A stretch of DNA of 64,000 nucleotides from Roseibium sediminicola (GCF_023156505.1 NZ_JALNMJ010000005.1:186001-250000); one strand, 5' to 3'. Positions 7,998-17,405 are shown, counted from the stretch's first letter. Made by a program: numbers and translations. The notes: generated by a model from the sequence alone, not told the origin.

Positions 7998-8666
7998 TTG
8001 AGCTTGCCCACGCACCTGCTGGATGGTTACGACCGGTATTTAAACAAGGGTTTTGTCCGCAATCGGGAAACCCATGAACGCCTTGCGCTCTACGGTCAAA
8101 CACCCGAAGTCATGGTTGTTTCCTGTTGCGACAGCCGCGTGACCCCGGAAGGTATATTCAACATGGGGCCTGGCGAATTGTTCGTCGTGCGCAACGTTGC
8201 AAACCTGGTGCCGCCCTACGAAGACACGGAAGGTCAGCACGGCACAAGTGCGGCGATCGAGTTCGGCGTCAAAGGTCTGAACGTCAAACACATCGTGGTT
8301 CTCGGACACGGTCAGTGCGGCGGGATCAAGGCTTTTCGCGAACATGCCAATGCACCGATGGAGACAGGTCAGTTTATCGGCCGCTGGATCAAACTTTTGG
8401 AGCCCGCGGCGATTGCCATGGCCTGTATGCCGGTTGACAAGGCTGACGACCCGCAACTCGCCATGGAATATGCCGGAATTCGCCAGTCTTTGAAGAACCT
8501 GATGACGTTCCCGTTTGTCGAGGAGGCGATGCGCGACAGAGGTATGCAGCTCCACGGCGCATGGTTCGACATCGGGTCTGCTGAATTGAGGGTGTTGAAT
8601 GACAGGACCGAGCGCTTTGAGGAAGTCGCCCATCCTCCGATCAAAGCTGTTGCGAATTCGGTCTGA
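7998..8666 (+). CDS. Beta-class carbonic anhydrase
   Basis: A 222-residue zinc enzyme interconverting CO2 and bicarbonate. The zinc ligands are visible: C44 in the CDSR motif, H104 and C107 in GHGQCGG; D45 and R47 form the usual catalytic dyad. TTG 7998 is the start because AGGAG stands 8 nt upstream and the product then begins SLPTHLLDGYDRYL, the normal start of this family. The cytosolic enzyme follows the SbtA/PII pair and would equilibrate imported bicarbonate, supplying CO2 to CcrA and bicarbonate to biotin carboxylases. The DinB-fold gene starts 11 bp after it. Confidence 0.93.
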   Translation: MSLPTHLLDGYDRYLNKGFVRNRETHERLALYGQTPEVMVVSCCDSRVTPEGIFNMGPGELFVVRNVANLVPPYEDTEGQHGTSAAIEFGVKGLNVKHIVVLGHGQCGGIKAFREHANAPMETGQFIGRWIKLLEPAAIAMACMPVDKADDPQLAMEYAGIRQSLKNLMTFPFVEEAMRDRGMQLHGAWFDIGSAELRVLNDRTERFEEVAHPPIKAVANSV

Positions 8667-8677
8667 CGGGATTCCCG

Positions 8678-9196
8678 ATGCATATCGATCCCGTGCTCTA
8701 TCAGCGCATGGCCGCCTATAATGCCTGGATGACGGAAAAAGCCTATGCCGCCGCCGGGCAATTGAGCGATGCGGAGCGAAAAGCCGATCGCGGTGCTTTT
8801 TTCCGATCCATCCATTCCACGCTCAACCACCTGCTGTTTGCCGATCGCGCCTGGATGCGCCGCTTCACAGGCACGCCCTATGAGATCAAGGGTATGGGGG
8901 TTGATCTCTATGAGCACTTTGAGGTTCTCAAATCAGCTCATCTCGAGATGTGCGCGGATATTTCGGCATTTGCGGACGGGCTGACACCGGAATGGCTTGC
9001 CGGGACCTTGGAATGGAAAGGCGTCACTCACCCGGCGCCGCGCAGCCGGCCGCGCTGGCTGCTGGTGACGCATATGTTCAATCACCAGACCCATCACCGT
9101 GGGCAACTGTCGACACTGCTGACCCAGGCGGGCCAGGATATCGGCGTGACGGATTTGCCGTTCATGCCGGATCTGATCGTTGAGCATGAGGGGTAG
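8678..9196 (+). CDS. DinB-family four-helix metalloprotein
   Basis: A 172-residue protein of the DinB/YfiT superfamily, a four-helix bundle usually carrying a metal bound by three histidines. Histidines at the expected sites are seen in STLNHLL (about residue 50) and in HMFNHQTHHRGQ (about 128-139). Relatives act as thiol S-transferases or have no known role. The 11-bp gap after the carbonic anhydrase suggests co-transcription. A metabolic link to carbon supply is not evident. Confidence 0.82.
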   Translation: MHIDPVLYQRMAAYNAWMTEKAYAAAGQLSDAERKADRGAFFRSIHSTLNHLLFADRAWMRRFTGTPYEIKGMGVDLYEHFEVLKSAHLEMCADISAFADGLTPEWLAGTLEWKGVTHPAPRSRPRWLLVTHMFNHQTHHRGQLSTLLTQAGQDIGVTDLPFMPDLIVEHEG

Positions 9197-9252
9197 AGCC
9201 GCCGCGTCTTGCGCCTCGCCACGCAATTTCAAGGTTACACGACTTCAGGTTT

Positions 9253-10335
9253 TCAGGTGGCTGCGCGCCGCAGCTGGCCCAACTCGGTGCTGAGCACCGC
9301 ATCGCGAAATTTCCGCAAGAGCCCATCGTCAAGCTTGCCTTTCATGTCCAGCATGATTGCAAATGCTTGCCGAGGGCTCATGGCGTCCTTATAGGCGCGT
9401 TTTTCCGTCAGCGCGGAATATATGTCGCAAATCGTCGTGATCCGGACCAGCTCGGATATTTCGGACGCCTTCAGCCCGTCAGGATAGCCTGAACCGTCGA
9501 GACATTCGTGATGTGACACCGCGATGTCGTAGACCTCCGCAGGAACTGCAGTGTTGTCTTTCAGGATTTCTCTGCTGAACACCGGATGCCGATTGATGAG
9601 CTCGCGTTCGGTGGCCGTCAGTTTGCCGGGTTTATCCAGGATCGACAGCGGTATCTTGACCTTGCCCAGGTCATGGACAAGGCCTCCCAGGCTCAAAATG
9701 GATTTTTCCTCTTTTGACAGGCCCAGTAGCCTGGCGAAATTCGTGACGTGACCTGCGACCATCAGCGTGTGGCAGAACGTGTGGCTGTGATGCAGCTCCA
9801 CAGCCGACAACCAGGCGTTCAATCCTTCAGCCTCGATGGTGTTGGTAATGTGGTCGATACTGGTTTTGAGTTTTGCAAGCGGCAGTGGACCGCCGGTCAG
9901 GGCTGCAGATGACACTTGAGAATATGTAGAGCAGGCGGACGTAACGGTTTCCGCCATCCTGGGGGAGCATCTGTTAAGCAGCTTCGGACGCGCATAGTCG
10001 CCGATCAGTTTGCGTAACTTCAGGAGCACCGAGTCGAGTTGTTCCGTTCGGTCAATGATATCCCGACAGCCGAGTTCACGGGCTTGCATAATCTGCTGAC
10101 GGTTTTTTGGATCGGCAAATCCGATCAATGGGTAATTTGATCTCTCACGTAGTTCTTTCAGATGAGTGATGACCGCCGATGTCGCGCCTAGAAAATCCAC
10201 GAGGATGATCGTGTTGTCCGGCAGCCGTGGTGTGAGATCGGAAATCTCGATAAGTTTCGCCGGATAGGTTGAAGCAATGCCAAGAAAATGCCGAGACGCT
10301 TTTTTTGCGTCGGTAATTGTTAGAACAATTTTCAT
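9253..10335 (-). CDS. HD-GYP cyclic-di-GMP phosphodiesterase with receiver-like N-terminus
   Basis: A 360-residue protein. The first 110 residues fold like a response-regulator receiver but without a clear phospho-aspartate pattern. The C-terminal half is an HD-GYP domain: HDLGK (H221-D222), HH at 275-276 and the signature DGSGYP (about 280-285), where the canonical GTGYP threonine is serine. The family hydrolyses c-di-GMP, and a diguanylate cyclase lies about 3.3 kb away. The gene is a close paralogue of the one at 10610-11698. A single ATG at 10335 gives a natural N-terminus (MKIVLTITD). Confidence 0.85.
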   Translation of the reverse strand: MKIVLTITDAKKASRHFLGIASTYPAKLIEISDLTPRLPDNTIILVDFLGATSAVITHLKELRERSNYPLIGFADPKNRQQIMQARELGCRDIIDRTEQLDSVLLKLRKLIGDYARPKLLNRCSPRMAETVTSACSTYSQVSSAALTGGPLPLAKLKTSIDHITNTIEAEGLNAWLSAVELHHSHTFCHTLMVAGHVTNFARLLGLSKEEKSILSLGGLVHDLGKVKIPLSILDKPGKLTATERELINRHPVFSREILKDNTAVPAEVYDIAVSHHECLDGSGYPDGLKASEISELVRITTICDIYSALTEKRAYKDAMSPRQAFAIMLDMKGKLDDGLLRKFRDAVLSTELGQLRRAAT

Positions 10336-10475
10336 GGCATTAAATCGCCTCGGATGACGTTGATGGCGTTCTCTTATGCTAACGTCAATTCATAAAAAAA
10401 CATTTATTAAGCGCAGGTTAGATATGGCCAATGCAGTGATTCTGGATCGAGTTGATTGGCAAAACTAGCAATGAT

Positions 10476-10504
10476 AAACAAAGCGGTTGTTGAATGCTTT
10501 GTTT
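10476..10504. terminator. 9-bp inverted repeat between the two HD-GYP genes
   Basis: AAACAAAGC and GCTTTGTTT are perfectly complementary around an 11-nt loop, with T-rich ends in both directions. It lies 106 bp beyond the stop of the 10610-11698 gene and could terminate that minus-strand transcript. Confidence 0.4.
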
Positions 10505-10609
10505 GCTCGGAATGTCGTGGCTTGTGTGGCGAGGCTCGAACGTGACTTAGGAGTAATCGCCAACTGGTAGAGGTGCTGGCCGCTGGTTACCAGTGCTTCA
10601 GTCCGTAGA

Positions 10610-11698
10610 TCAACCCACCCTGCGGCGGATGCGACCGAAATCCGAATTCAGAACCATGCTGCGGAATTTGCGCAGGAGACCCGCATCCAGCTTGCCTTCC
10701 ATGTTTGCCATGATGGCCAGCGCCTTGCTGGGCGGGACGGCTTCCTTGTAGGCCCGTTTTTCCGTCAGTGCCGAATAGATGTCGACAATCGTTATCAGCC
10801 GGACACGCTTTGAAATCTGGCTTCCGCTGAGACCGTCCGGATATCCCGAGCCGTCGATGAATTCGTGATGCCACAGCGCCATGTCGACCACGGCCTTTGG
10901 TATTTCCTTGCGGGTGGCGAGAATCTCGCGGCTATAGACCGGGTGCTTGTTGACGAGCTGGCGTTCCAGGGCGGTGAGCTTTCCTGGCTTGTCCAATATC
11001 GACAGGGGAATCTTGACCTTGCCGAGATCATGGACCAGGCCGCCGAGGCCCATAAGGTATTGATCCTGTTCGGCCATGCCGAGAGCCTTGGAAAACCGGA
11101 CCGCGTGGCCGGCCACCATCATCGTATGGCAATAGGTGTGACTGTGGTGGCTCTGGACCGCGCTCAGCCATGTGTCCAGCCCGTCGGACTCGAGTGTGAT
11201 CGCAATGTCCCGGGCGCTGCCGGCCAGCAAACGCACCGGCAACGGTGTGCCGGACAGCGCGGCGACAGACATCAGGTTGAGGGCAGCCGACGTCGATTCG
11301 ACCGTTTGGGCCGTTTTGGGAGGCAGACCGGGCGGCAGGTCCGGTTTGGAATAGTCGCCCAGGACATTTTTCAGTTTCATCAACAGGTTGGACAACCTGT
11401 CATCCCGATCAACAAGGTGAAAGACGCCTAATTCGCGTGCCTGGAGAACCTGCGCGCGGCTTTTCATGTCCACAAGCCCGACGGCGGCGTTTTCGCTGGC
11501 CTTCGTGAAAGGCTTCAGCATTTTCAGGTCGCCGGGGGCGATCTTGGGAAAGTCGATGAGAAGCAGCGTGTCTTCGGCCACGTCGTCCCGGGTGAACCTG
11601 GAAAACGGCACATACCTGACAGGATAAGCGGTTGCGAGTTTCGCGAACTGCTTTGGGAAGTCTTTCCAATTCGTCGAGACTGCCAGGATTTGCGTCAT
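10610..11698 (-). CDS. HD-GYP cyclic-di-GMP phosphodiesterase, paralogue
   Basis: A 362-residue paralogue of the neighbouring 9253-10335 product, collinear along its whole length. It has the same receiver-like N-terminus (about 1-110), the shared segment VLQARELG near residue 86, HDLGK at about 223-227, and HHEFIDGSGYP. Again GSGYP replaces GTGYP, a shared lineage marker. The ATG at 11698 is preferred over an upstream in-frame codon at 11737 because it aligns with the paralogue's start. Tandem duplication is the likely origin. Both may act on the same c-di-GMP pool with different inputs. Confidence 0.85.
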   Translation of the reverse strand: MTQILAVSTNWKDFPKQFAKLATAYPVRYVPFSRFTRDDVAEDTLLLIDFPKIAPGDLKMLKPFTKASENAAVGLVDMKSRAQVLQARELGVFHLVDRDDRLSNLLMKLKNVLGDYSKPDLPPGLPPKTAQTVESTSAALNLMSVAALSGTPLPVRLLAGSARDIAITLESDGLDTWLSAVQSHHSHTYCHTMMVAGHAVRFSKALGMAEQDQYLMGLGGLVHDLGKVKIPLSILDKPGKLTALERQLVNKHPVYSREILATRKEIPKAVVDMALWHHEFIDGSGYPDGLSGSQISKRVRLITIVDIYSALTEKRAYKEAVPPSKALAIMANMEGKLDAGLLRKFRSMVLNSDFGRIRRRVG

Positions 11699-12076
11699 GC
11701 ACAAAGAACAATCTTTTTGTAAGTATCGGAATAGCAAGACTGAGATTAAATCGTAAAAAAATACTTAGTAAAAACTGTCAGCGCGGTTTCTCTCAATGTC
11801 TATTGTCGGATTTCGGACCGGCCTGAATCTCATGAAATTGCAGGCGCGCTTCATCGTGCAGCCGTTTCGTTAAAGAACCGTCAGCGGCGCTTTTTAGGTC
11901 CAGGTCCGGGCCTCGGCATGCAATCGATTTGACGCGAATTTCGATGAACAGAACCCGTCCGTAGATGCTCTAGCTGGCATGAAACGATGCGAAGCCCGGT
12001 GGGTGACAGAACTCATTTTCCGGGCCGCGAGGCGGTGCAGGCTTGGCAAGCCGCAATCTGACGACTATATCAAGAG

Positions 12077-12086
12077 CGAACGTTCG
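12077..12086. promoter_or_regulatory. Palindrome CGAACGTTCG upstream of the efflux operon
   Basis: The 484-bp gap 11699-12182 holds no convincing gene. It contains this 10-bp perfect palindrome, extended by TTCA on one side, about 97 bp upstream of the first efflux gene. GAACG/CGTTC half-sites are common in TetR/AcrR operators, which often control efflux. No regulator gene is adjacent, so the assignment is tentative. Confidence 0.35.
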
Positions 12087-12182
12087 TTCATTATTCGGCG
12101 CGTGGGCGGTGAACCGGCGCAGGCATTGAATTCATCGGGCCAATCGACAGGGTCTGATCGGTCGCAACAAGGAAAGTCGGAG

Positions 12183-13070
12183 ATGCGGGTTAGGATTGAC
12201 CTGGCATATGTCCTGAAGCGTTTCGCGGGCAGAATTGCGGTGACCTGGGCCATCGTGTTGATGGAAAACGGCCTGTTGGCCCTGGTGCCGTTAAGTGTCG
12301 GCATGACGATCGACGGATTACTGGCCGGCCGGGTGCAGGAACTCGGCTGGCTTGTGGCCATTCTGATTACACTCGGTTGTGTCGCCGTCGGACGGCGGTT
12401 CTACGACACCCGGGTCTACGGAACCATCCGGCTGCGACTCGGCTCGGAACTTCAGCGCCGCAACTCCGCGCTGAACGTGTCCAAACACAGTGTTCGCATC
12501 GATATGTCCCGCGAACTGGTGGATTTTCTGGAAATTCAGGTGCCAGAGCTGATGACCGCCGTCGTGCAGATCGGTTTCAGCCTTGTGGTGCTGACCTGGT
12601 TCGATGTCCGGCTGGGCCTGTCCTGCGCTCTGGTCGTGACCGGCATGCTGCTGGTCTACGCTTGTTTCCATAGGACATTCTATCGGTTCAACGGATTGCT
12701 GAACGACCAGAAGGAGCGGCAGATCGACGTTCTGGCGGCAGGTGGCCGGCGCGGTGTGTTTCGCCATCTGAGAACCCTGCGCAGACATGAAGTGACGATA
12801 TCGGACACGGAAGCGGTGCTCTATGGCGGCATCTTTCTGCTGCAGATCGCCTTTGTTGCCTTCAACCTCCTGCAGGGGAGCCGGATCGACGGCGTTTCCG
12901 CCGGTCAGTTCTTCTCCATCGCCACCTATTCCTGGGACTATGTCGAGGCGGCGCTGCTGCTGCCGATCGCCCTGCAAAGCTGGTCGCGCTTGAGTGAAAT
13001 CTGCCACCGCCTCAACGGACCGGAAGACTGCGCCCCCGCGCCAGCCTCCCAACTGCCGTCTCAGCCCTGA
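12183..13070 (+). CDS. ABC-exporter-type six-helix membrane protein without ATPase domain
   Basis: A protein of about 295 residues with the six-helix topology and coupling-helix spacing of type I ABC exporters (first helix about 17-37, last about 255-275), ending without any Walker A, signature or Walker B motif. Such stand-alone ABC six-transmembrane-domain proteins are known but have no assigned function. ATG 12183 follows AAGGAAAG; an upstream start would add 68 non-membrane residues. It is 16 bp from the RND adaptor gene and heads the operon, so it may be an accessory to the pump or work with an ATPase encoded elsewhere. Confidence 0.7.
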   Translation: MRVRIDLAYVLKRFAGRIAVTWAIVLMENGLLALVPLSVGMTIDGLLAGRVQELGWLVAILITLGCVAVGRRFYDTRVYGTIRLRLGSELQRRNSALNVSKHSVRIDMSRELVDFLEIQVPELMTAVVQIGFSLVVLTWFDVRLGLSCALVVTGMLLVYACFHRTFYRFNGLLNDQKERQIDVLAAGGRRGVFRHLRTLRRHEVTISDTEAVLYGGIFLLQIAFVAFNLLQGSRIDGVSAGQFFSIATYSWDYVEAALLLPIALQSWSRLSEICHRLNGPEDCAPAPASQLPSQP

Positions 13071-13086
13071 CCGCTCGGAACAGACT

Positions 13087-14220
13087 ATGAAAAAAGCTTT
13101 GTGGATTTCGCTGGCGTTGTGCCTTTTGGCTGGCGCGGTCCTGTTTGTCGGCACGCTGGAGGATGCGGCGGAGGTCTCGGACAGCTCCACCCAAGTGCAG
13201 CGGCGCCCGGTGCGCTTTGTCGAGGCACGGACCGGCCTGCATACCGGCACCGTGTCGGTTTATGCCGAAGTCGCTCCGCGCTGGCAGGCGGATATCAGGT
13301 CGCGTGTCGCAGGTGTGGTCCGCGAAGTCGCCCCGGCGGCGCTGGAAGGCGCCCGAGTCCGGGACGGGAGCGTCCTGGTCGAGTTGGAAAATGCCCCTTA
13401 TCTGGCCGGGCTTGAAGAGGCGCGTTTTGCCCTTCAGAAGGCCGAACTTGACCTGCTGCGGGCGGAAAAGAAGCGGGATATCGCGCTGAAGGACTGGCGA
13501 GCGGTGAAGCCGGCCATCGCCCCGCCGGACATGGCCATTCACCTGCCCGAGGTGCGTGTGGCCGCGCAATCGGTGGCCGCGGCGAAATCGAGGGTCGAGG
13601 CGGCCGATTATGACCTGAGGTCGACGCAGGTGCGCGCACCGTTCGATGCCATCATCACCAAACGGGCCGTCAGCCCCGGCCAGTCGGTGACCGAAGGCGA
13701 TGTGTTGTTCACCTTGCTGGATGACAGGGTGCTGGATATCAGCGTGTCGCTGACGGAGCGGGAGTGGGCGCTACTGGATCCGAACTGGTCCGGCGAGGCG
13801 GCACAGGTGCTGAGTGACGCCGACCGGCCGCTTGGAGTTGCCCATATCCGGCGTGGTGGCGGTTTTCTCGATCCGAAGTCGCGCCGGTACCAATTGTTTC
13901 TCGAAGTCGACAAGGCGGAAAACCAGGCCATTTTGCCGGGGCAGTTCGTGCGGGTTCTGCTTCCGGGCAAAGCAATGGACAAGACCTTGCAGGTTCCCGA
14001 GAGCGCGCTCACCCAGAATGGCTTTGTCTGGTATCTGGACGCGGACGACCGGCTGCAGCGATTTGGGTGCAAGGCTTTGTTTCGCACTGCGGGAGAGGTC
14101 ATCGTAGCGGCACCGGCAGGCGCAGCGGAGGGGGCCGTGTACCGCGTTGTGACCCTGCCGATGAGCGCCTACCTGCCCGGCCAGACGGTCGCGCCCGTTG
14201 CCGGGGAGGCCGCGCTTTGA
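13087..14220 (+). CDS. RND efflux periplasmic adaptor (membrane fusion protein)
   Basis: A 377-residue HlyD/AcrA-type adaptor. A signal anchor covers residues 1-20. Split lipoyl/barrel-sandwich segments flank a helical hairpin rich in Ala, Glu and Lys (about 100-180), followed by a beta-barrel and membrane-proximal domain. It links the inner-membrane pump to an outer-membrane channel; no TolC-like gene is nearby, so the channel must come from elsewhere. The ATG at 13087 gives a natural MKKALWISLAL start. The gene overlaps the pump by 4 bp (TTGA), implying translational coupling. Confidence 0.88.
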   Translation: MKKALWISLALCLLAGAVLFVGTLEDAAEVSDSSTQVQRRPVRFVEARTGLHTGTVSVYAEVAPRWQADIRSRVAGVVREVAPAALEGARVRDGSVLVELENAPYLAGLEEARFALQKAELDLLRAEKKRDIALKDWRAVKPAIAPPDMAIHLPEVRVAAQSVAAAKSRVEAADYDLRSTQVRAPFDAIITKRAVSPGQSVTEGDVLFTLLDDRVLDISVSLTEREWALLDPNWSGEAAQVLSDADRPLGVAHIRRGGGFLDPKSRRYQLFLEVDKAENQAILPGQFVRVLLPGKAMDKTLQVPESALTQNGFVWYLDADDRLQRFGCKALFRTAGEVIVAAPAGAAEGAVYRVVTLPMSAYLPGQTVAPVAGEAAL

Positions 14221-17200
14221 CCTGGCTGACCAACTGGTTCATCCGCAACCCGGTTGCGGCCAATTTGCTGATGGTGTTCATCCTGGTCGCCGGGACAAGT
14301 TCGCTGCTCACCGTGCGCATCGAAGGCTTTCCCAAGATCCCGCCGGACACGGTGACCGTGACCACGAGCTATCCCAATGCCTATACCGCGCAGGTGGATG
14401 AGCAGGTCACGCGCAAGATTGAAAAAGCGCTCGAAGGCCTGGAGGGCGTGAAGTCGATCCGCTCCACCTCCGTACCCGATCTCTCGGTCGTCTCGATCCA
14501 GAAAACCAACGGTTATGCCCTGCAAAAATTGCTCGACACTGTCCGGCTCAAGGTCGACGGACTGTTCGATCTGCCGAAGGACGCCCGCAGGCCGGTCATT
14601 GAAACCAACAATCTCGACGTGCCGGCGCTTTACGTTCAGGTCTATGGCGATGCGGATCTGAAAACCCTGCAACGCCTGGCACGCGACCTGCGCGCCGATC
14701 TGCTGGCCAGTCCGGAAATCTCCAGGATCAAGGACTGGGGGATCCAGGATCAGGAAGTCTCCATCGAATTTCAGCCGGGAACCCTGGAACGTCTGGACCT
14801 GACCATCGCCGATGTGATTGCCCGCATCCGCGAAGCCTCGCTCTATTTTCAGGGAGGAACCCTCAGGACGGAAGGAGGCGCCATCAGCCTGAGGGCCGAC
14901 AACCAGGCCTATGAACTGCGGGACTTCCAGCAGATCCCGATTGTGCAATGGCCGGATGGAACGACCACGTTTCTGGGGGACATTGCCCGGATCGAAGACG
15001 GCTTTGCGGAAACCGACATCGAAACCCGCTTCAACCGGAAACCCTCCGTCGGCATGGAGGTTCTGATCGGGCGCAAGGACAATCTTCTGCTCGTATCCGA
15101 CGCGGCGAAAGCAATCGTCGACAAGGCCGAGTTGTCCTTGCCGAAGGGAGTGCACATCGCCGTTTGGGGCAACTCGCGGGATTACATCGCCGACCGGCTG
15201 CAGCTCCTGAGCAACAGCGCGGTTCAGGGGCTGTTTTTGGTCGCGCTGCTGCTGGCGCTGTTCCTGGACGTGAAGCTCGCGTTCTGGGTGGCCATGGGCA
15301 TTCCGATCGCTCTGGCGGGTGCCTTTGCCGTCGCGACCTCGGGCTGGGTCGACTATTCGCTGAACGACATCACCACGTTCGGCTTCATCATCGTGCTGGG
15401 CATTCTGGTCGATGACGCGGTGGTTGTCGGCGAAAGTGTCTTCGAACAGCGTAAAAGGATCTCCGACCCGATCAAGGGAACGGAGGTCGGGGTCGAAAAG
15501 GTCTCGGTCGCGACCGTCTTCGGTGTTCTGACCACGGTCGCGGCCTTTTTTCCTATGCTGCTGATCGACAGCCCGCTCGGCAAGGTTCTGGCGGGGTTCG
15601 CCGGGGTGGTAATCCTGGCGCTGCTGTTCTCGCTGATGGAAAGCAAGCTGATCCTGCCGGCGCATCTGGCGCATATCGATATGCGGGGCACGGAAAGGCC
15701 GGGCTGGGTGGCGCGCTTCTGGCAGCGGGTTCAGTCGGTGGCCCGGGGCGGCCTGCACCGGTTCCGCGATCGCCTTTATGCGCCGGTGCTCGGATGGTCG
15801 CTCCGCAACCGGTACGCGGTGTTGATCCTGTTTGTCTCCGTGGCCACGGTCGTTTTCGGACTGATGTCGGCCGGCAAGATCAAATCGGTGTTCTTCCCCA
15901 ATGTGCCCGGACAGGTGATTTCAGTGTCCCTGACCATGGACCAGCGCGCGCCGGCCGGCCTGACCCGGGAAACGGTTGCGGTGATCGAGCAGGCCGCACT
16001 GGACCTGAACCGCGATCCGGCCCTGCAGACGCCGTCCGGCAAGGGACCAATGGCGCATCTGTTTGCCGTTGTCAGCGGCACGACCTCGGCCGAGCTTTAC
16101 ATGGAGCTGACGCCATCCGAGGAACGGCCGGGCCTGAGCACGCTCGCCATTCTGGAAAACTGGCGGTCCCGGATCGGGCCGCTGGAAGGTGTCTCGGATC
16201 TCAGTTTCTCCGGCTTCGAGGATTTTGGCGGCGGGTTTCAGATCCGCCTGATCGGCCGGGACCGGGACATGCTGGAAGCGGCCAGCCTCGAGCTGCGGGC
16301 CCATCTTGCCACGATCGACGGCGTTGCCAATATCCGCGATACGTTCCTGACCGGGCAGCCGGAACTGCGCCTGACGCTGAGGCCGGAAGCCCGCTCGCTC
16401 GGGTTTACGCCGGAACGCCTGGCGAGCCAGATCGGCTATGCCTTTGGCGGCGGCGAGGCGCAGCGGATTCAGCGCGGCGCCTCGGAGGTCAAGGTGGTGG
16501 TGCGCAATGCGCTGGATGCCCGCGACCGCGTCGAGGATTTGATGGTTCTGCGCCTCAAGAGCGAGACCGGCGACTGGATTCCGCTGTCGACGGTTGCCGA
16601 CGTCAAGGCCCGGTATGTTTCGGAGAAGATCGAACGGCGCAACGGCGAGCTGGTGGCGACGGTCCTTGCCGATGTCAATCGGGAGATCGTTGCACCGGAA
16701 GAGATCGGTCAGGTCCTTCTCGAACGTCAGGCTCCGGCGCTGGCGGCCAAATATCCGGGCCTGACCATCGAACTGGGCGGGGAGCTCGAGGAGGTGGGTG
16801 AGATGCGCGGCGGCCTGCTCAGGGCCATCGTGATCGCGTGCCTGTTGATCTACATGCTGATGGCTGTGCCGCTGAAATGCTATTTCAAGCCGCTCATCAT
16901 TCTGTCGGTGGTGCCGTTCGGCTTTGTCGGTGCGGTGATCGGCCATGTGTTCATGGGCCTGCCGTTCTCCCTGTTGTCCTTCTTCGGCGTGCTGGCGCTG
17001 ATCGGCGTGGTCGTCAACGATTCGCTGGTGATGATGACCGCCTTTGTGCAGTCCCGGGCCGAGGGAATGGAGCGGGAGGAGGCGGTGCGGCGCTGCGGCA
17101 TCGACCGGTTCCAGGCGATCTTTTTGACCACCGCCACCACCGTGGCCGGCCTGCTGCCCCTGATGAGCGAGACGTCGGAACAGGCACGCTATCTGATCCC

Positions 17201-17333
17201 GGCGGCCGTGTCGCTCGCCTATGGCGAAATCTTCGCCACCTTGATCACCCTGATCCTGATCCCGGTGCTCCTGGCGATCGCCGGCGACATCCGCCGGCTG
17301 GTAACCGGGAAAGCGGCCGCTGTGCCGGTGTGA
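14217..17333 (+). CDS. RND efflux permease
   Basis: A 1038-residue RND transporter with twelve helices in two repeats and large periplasmic loops after helices 1 and 7. The proton-relay pair is visible in helix 4 (GILVDDAVVVGE, about residues 395-406). The start is TTG 14217, overlapping the adaptor stop and preceded by GGGGAGG 7 nt upstream; the longer open frame begins inside the adaptor gene. The extended N-terminus and adaptor sequence resemble the poorly characterised RND group related to multidrug pumps rather than metal exporters. The substrate is unknown. Confidence 0.9.
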   Translation: MTWLTNWFIRNPVAANLLMVFILVAGTSSLLTVRIEGFPKIPPDTVTVTTSYPNAYTAQVDEQVTRKIEKALEGLEGVKSIRSTSVPDLSVVSIQKTNGYALQKLLDTVRLKVDGLFDLPKDARRPVIETNNLDVPALYVQVYGDADLKTLQRLARDLRADLLASPEISRIKDWGIQDQEVSIEFQPGTLERLDLTIADVIARIREASLYFQGGTLRTEGGAISLRADNQAYELRDFQQIPIVQWPDGTTTFLGDIARIEDGFAETDIETRFNRKPSVGMEVLIGRKDNLLLVSDAAKAIVDKAELSLPKGVHIAVWGNSRDYIADRLQLLSNSAVQGLFLVALLLALFLDVKLAFWVAMGIPIALAGAFAVATSGWVDYSLNDITTFGFIIVLGILVDDAVVVGESVFEQRKRISDPIKGTEVGVEKVSVATVFGVLTTVAAFFPMLLIDSPLGKVLAGFAGVVILALLFSLMESKLILPAHLAHIDMRGTERPGWVARFWQRVQSVARGGLHRFRDRLYAPVLGWSLRNRYAVLILFVSVATVVFGLMSAGKIKSVFFPNVPGQVISVSLTMDQRAPAGLTRETVAVIEQAALDLNRDPALQTPSGKGPMAHLFAVVSGTTSAELYMELTPSEERPGLSTLAILENWRSRIGPLEGVSDLSFSGFEDFGGGFQIRLIGRDRDMLEAASLELRAHLATIDGVANIRDTFLTGQPELRLTLRPEARSLGFTPERLASQIGYAFGGGEAQRIQRGASEVKVVVRNALDARDRVEDLMVLRLKSETGDWIPLSTVADVKARYVSEKIERRNGELVATVLADVNREIVAPEEIGQVLLERQAPALAAKYPGLTIELGGELEEVGEMRGGLLRAIVIACLLIYMLMAVPLKCYFKPLIILSVVPFGFVGAVIGHVFMGLPFSLLSFFGVLALIGVVVNDSLVMMTAFVQSRAEGMEREEAVRRCGIDRFQAIFLTTATTVAGLLPLMSETSEQARYLIPAAVSLAYGEIFATLITLILIPVLLAIAGDIRRLVTGKAAAVPV

Positions 17334-17359
17334 TCCTGTCAACGGCGGCCGTTTGCAAG

Positions 17360-17391
17360 GAAAGGCCTGGGGTTCGAGCCTTTCTGTTTCC
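17360..17391 (+). terminator. Possible terminator between convergent RND and chemoreceptor genes
   Basis: GAAAGGC and GCCTTTC pair across an 11-nt loop, followed by TGTTTCC on the plus strand. It lies in the 72-bp convergent gap and could serve the RND operon. The T-run is weak. Confidence 0.4.
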
Positions 17392-17405
17392 TGCCGAAAG
17401 CTGCC

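Noticed and set aside
14067..14216. 50 extra residues at the N-terminus of the RND pump
   Set aside because: They lie inside the adaptor gene, read as Arg/Gly-rich shadow, and the TTG at 14217 has GGGGAGG and standard family start.
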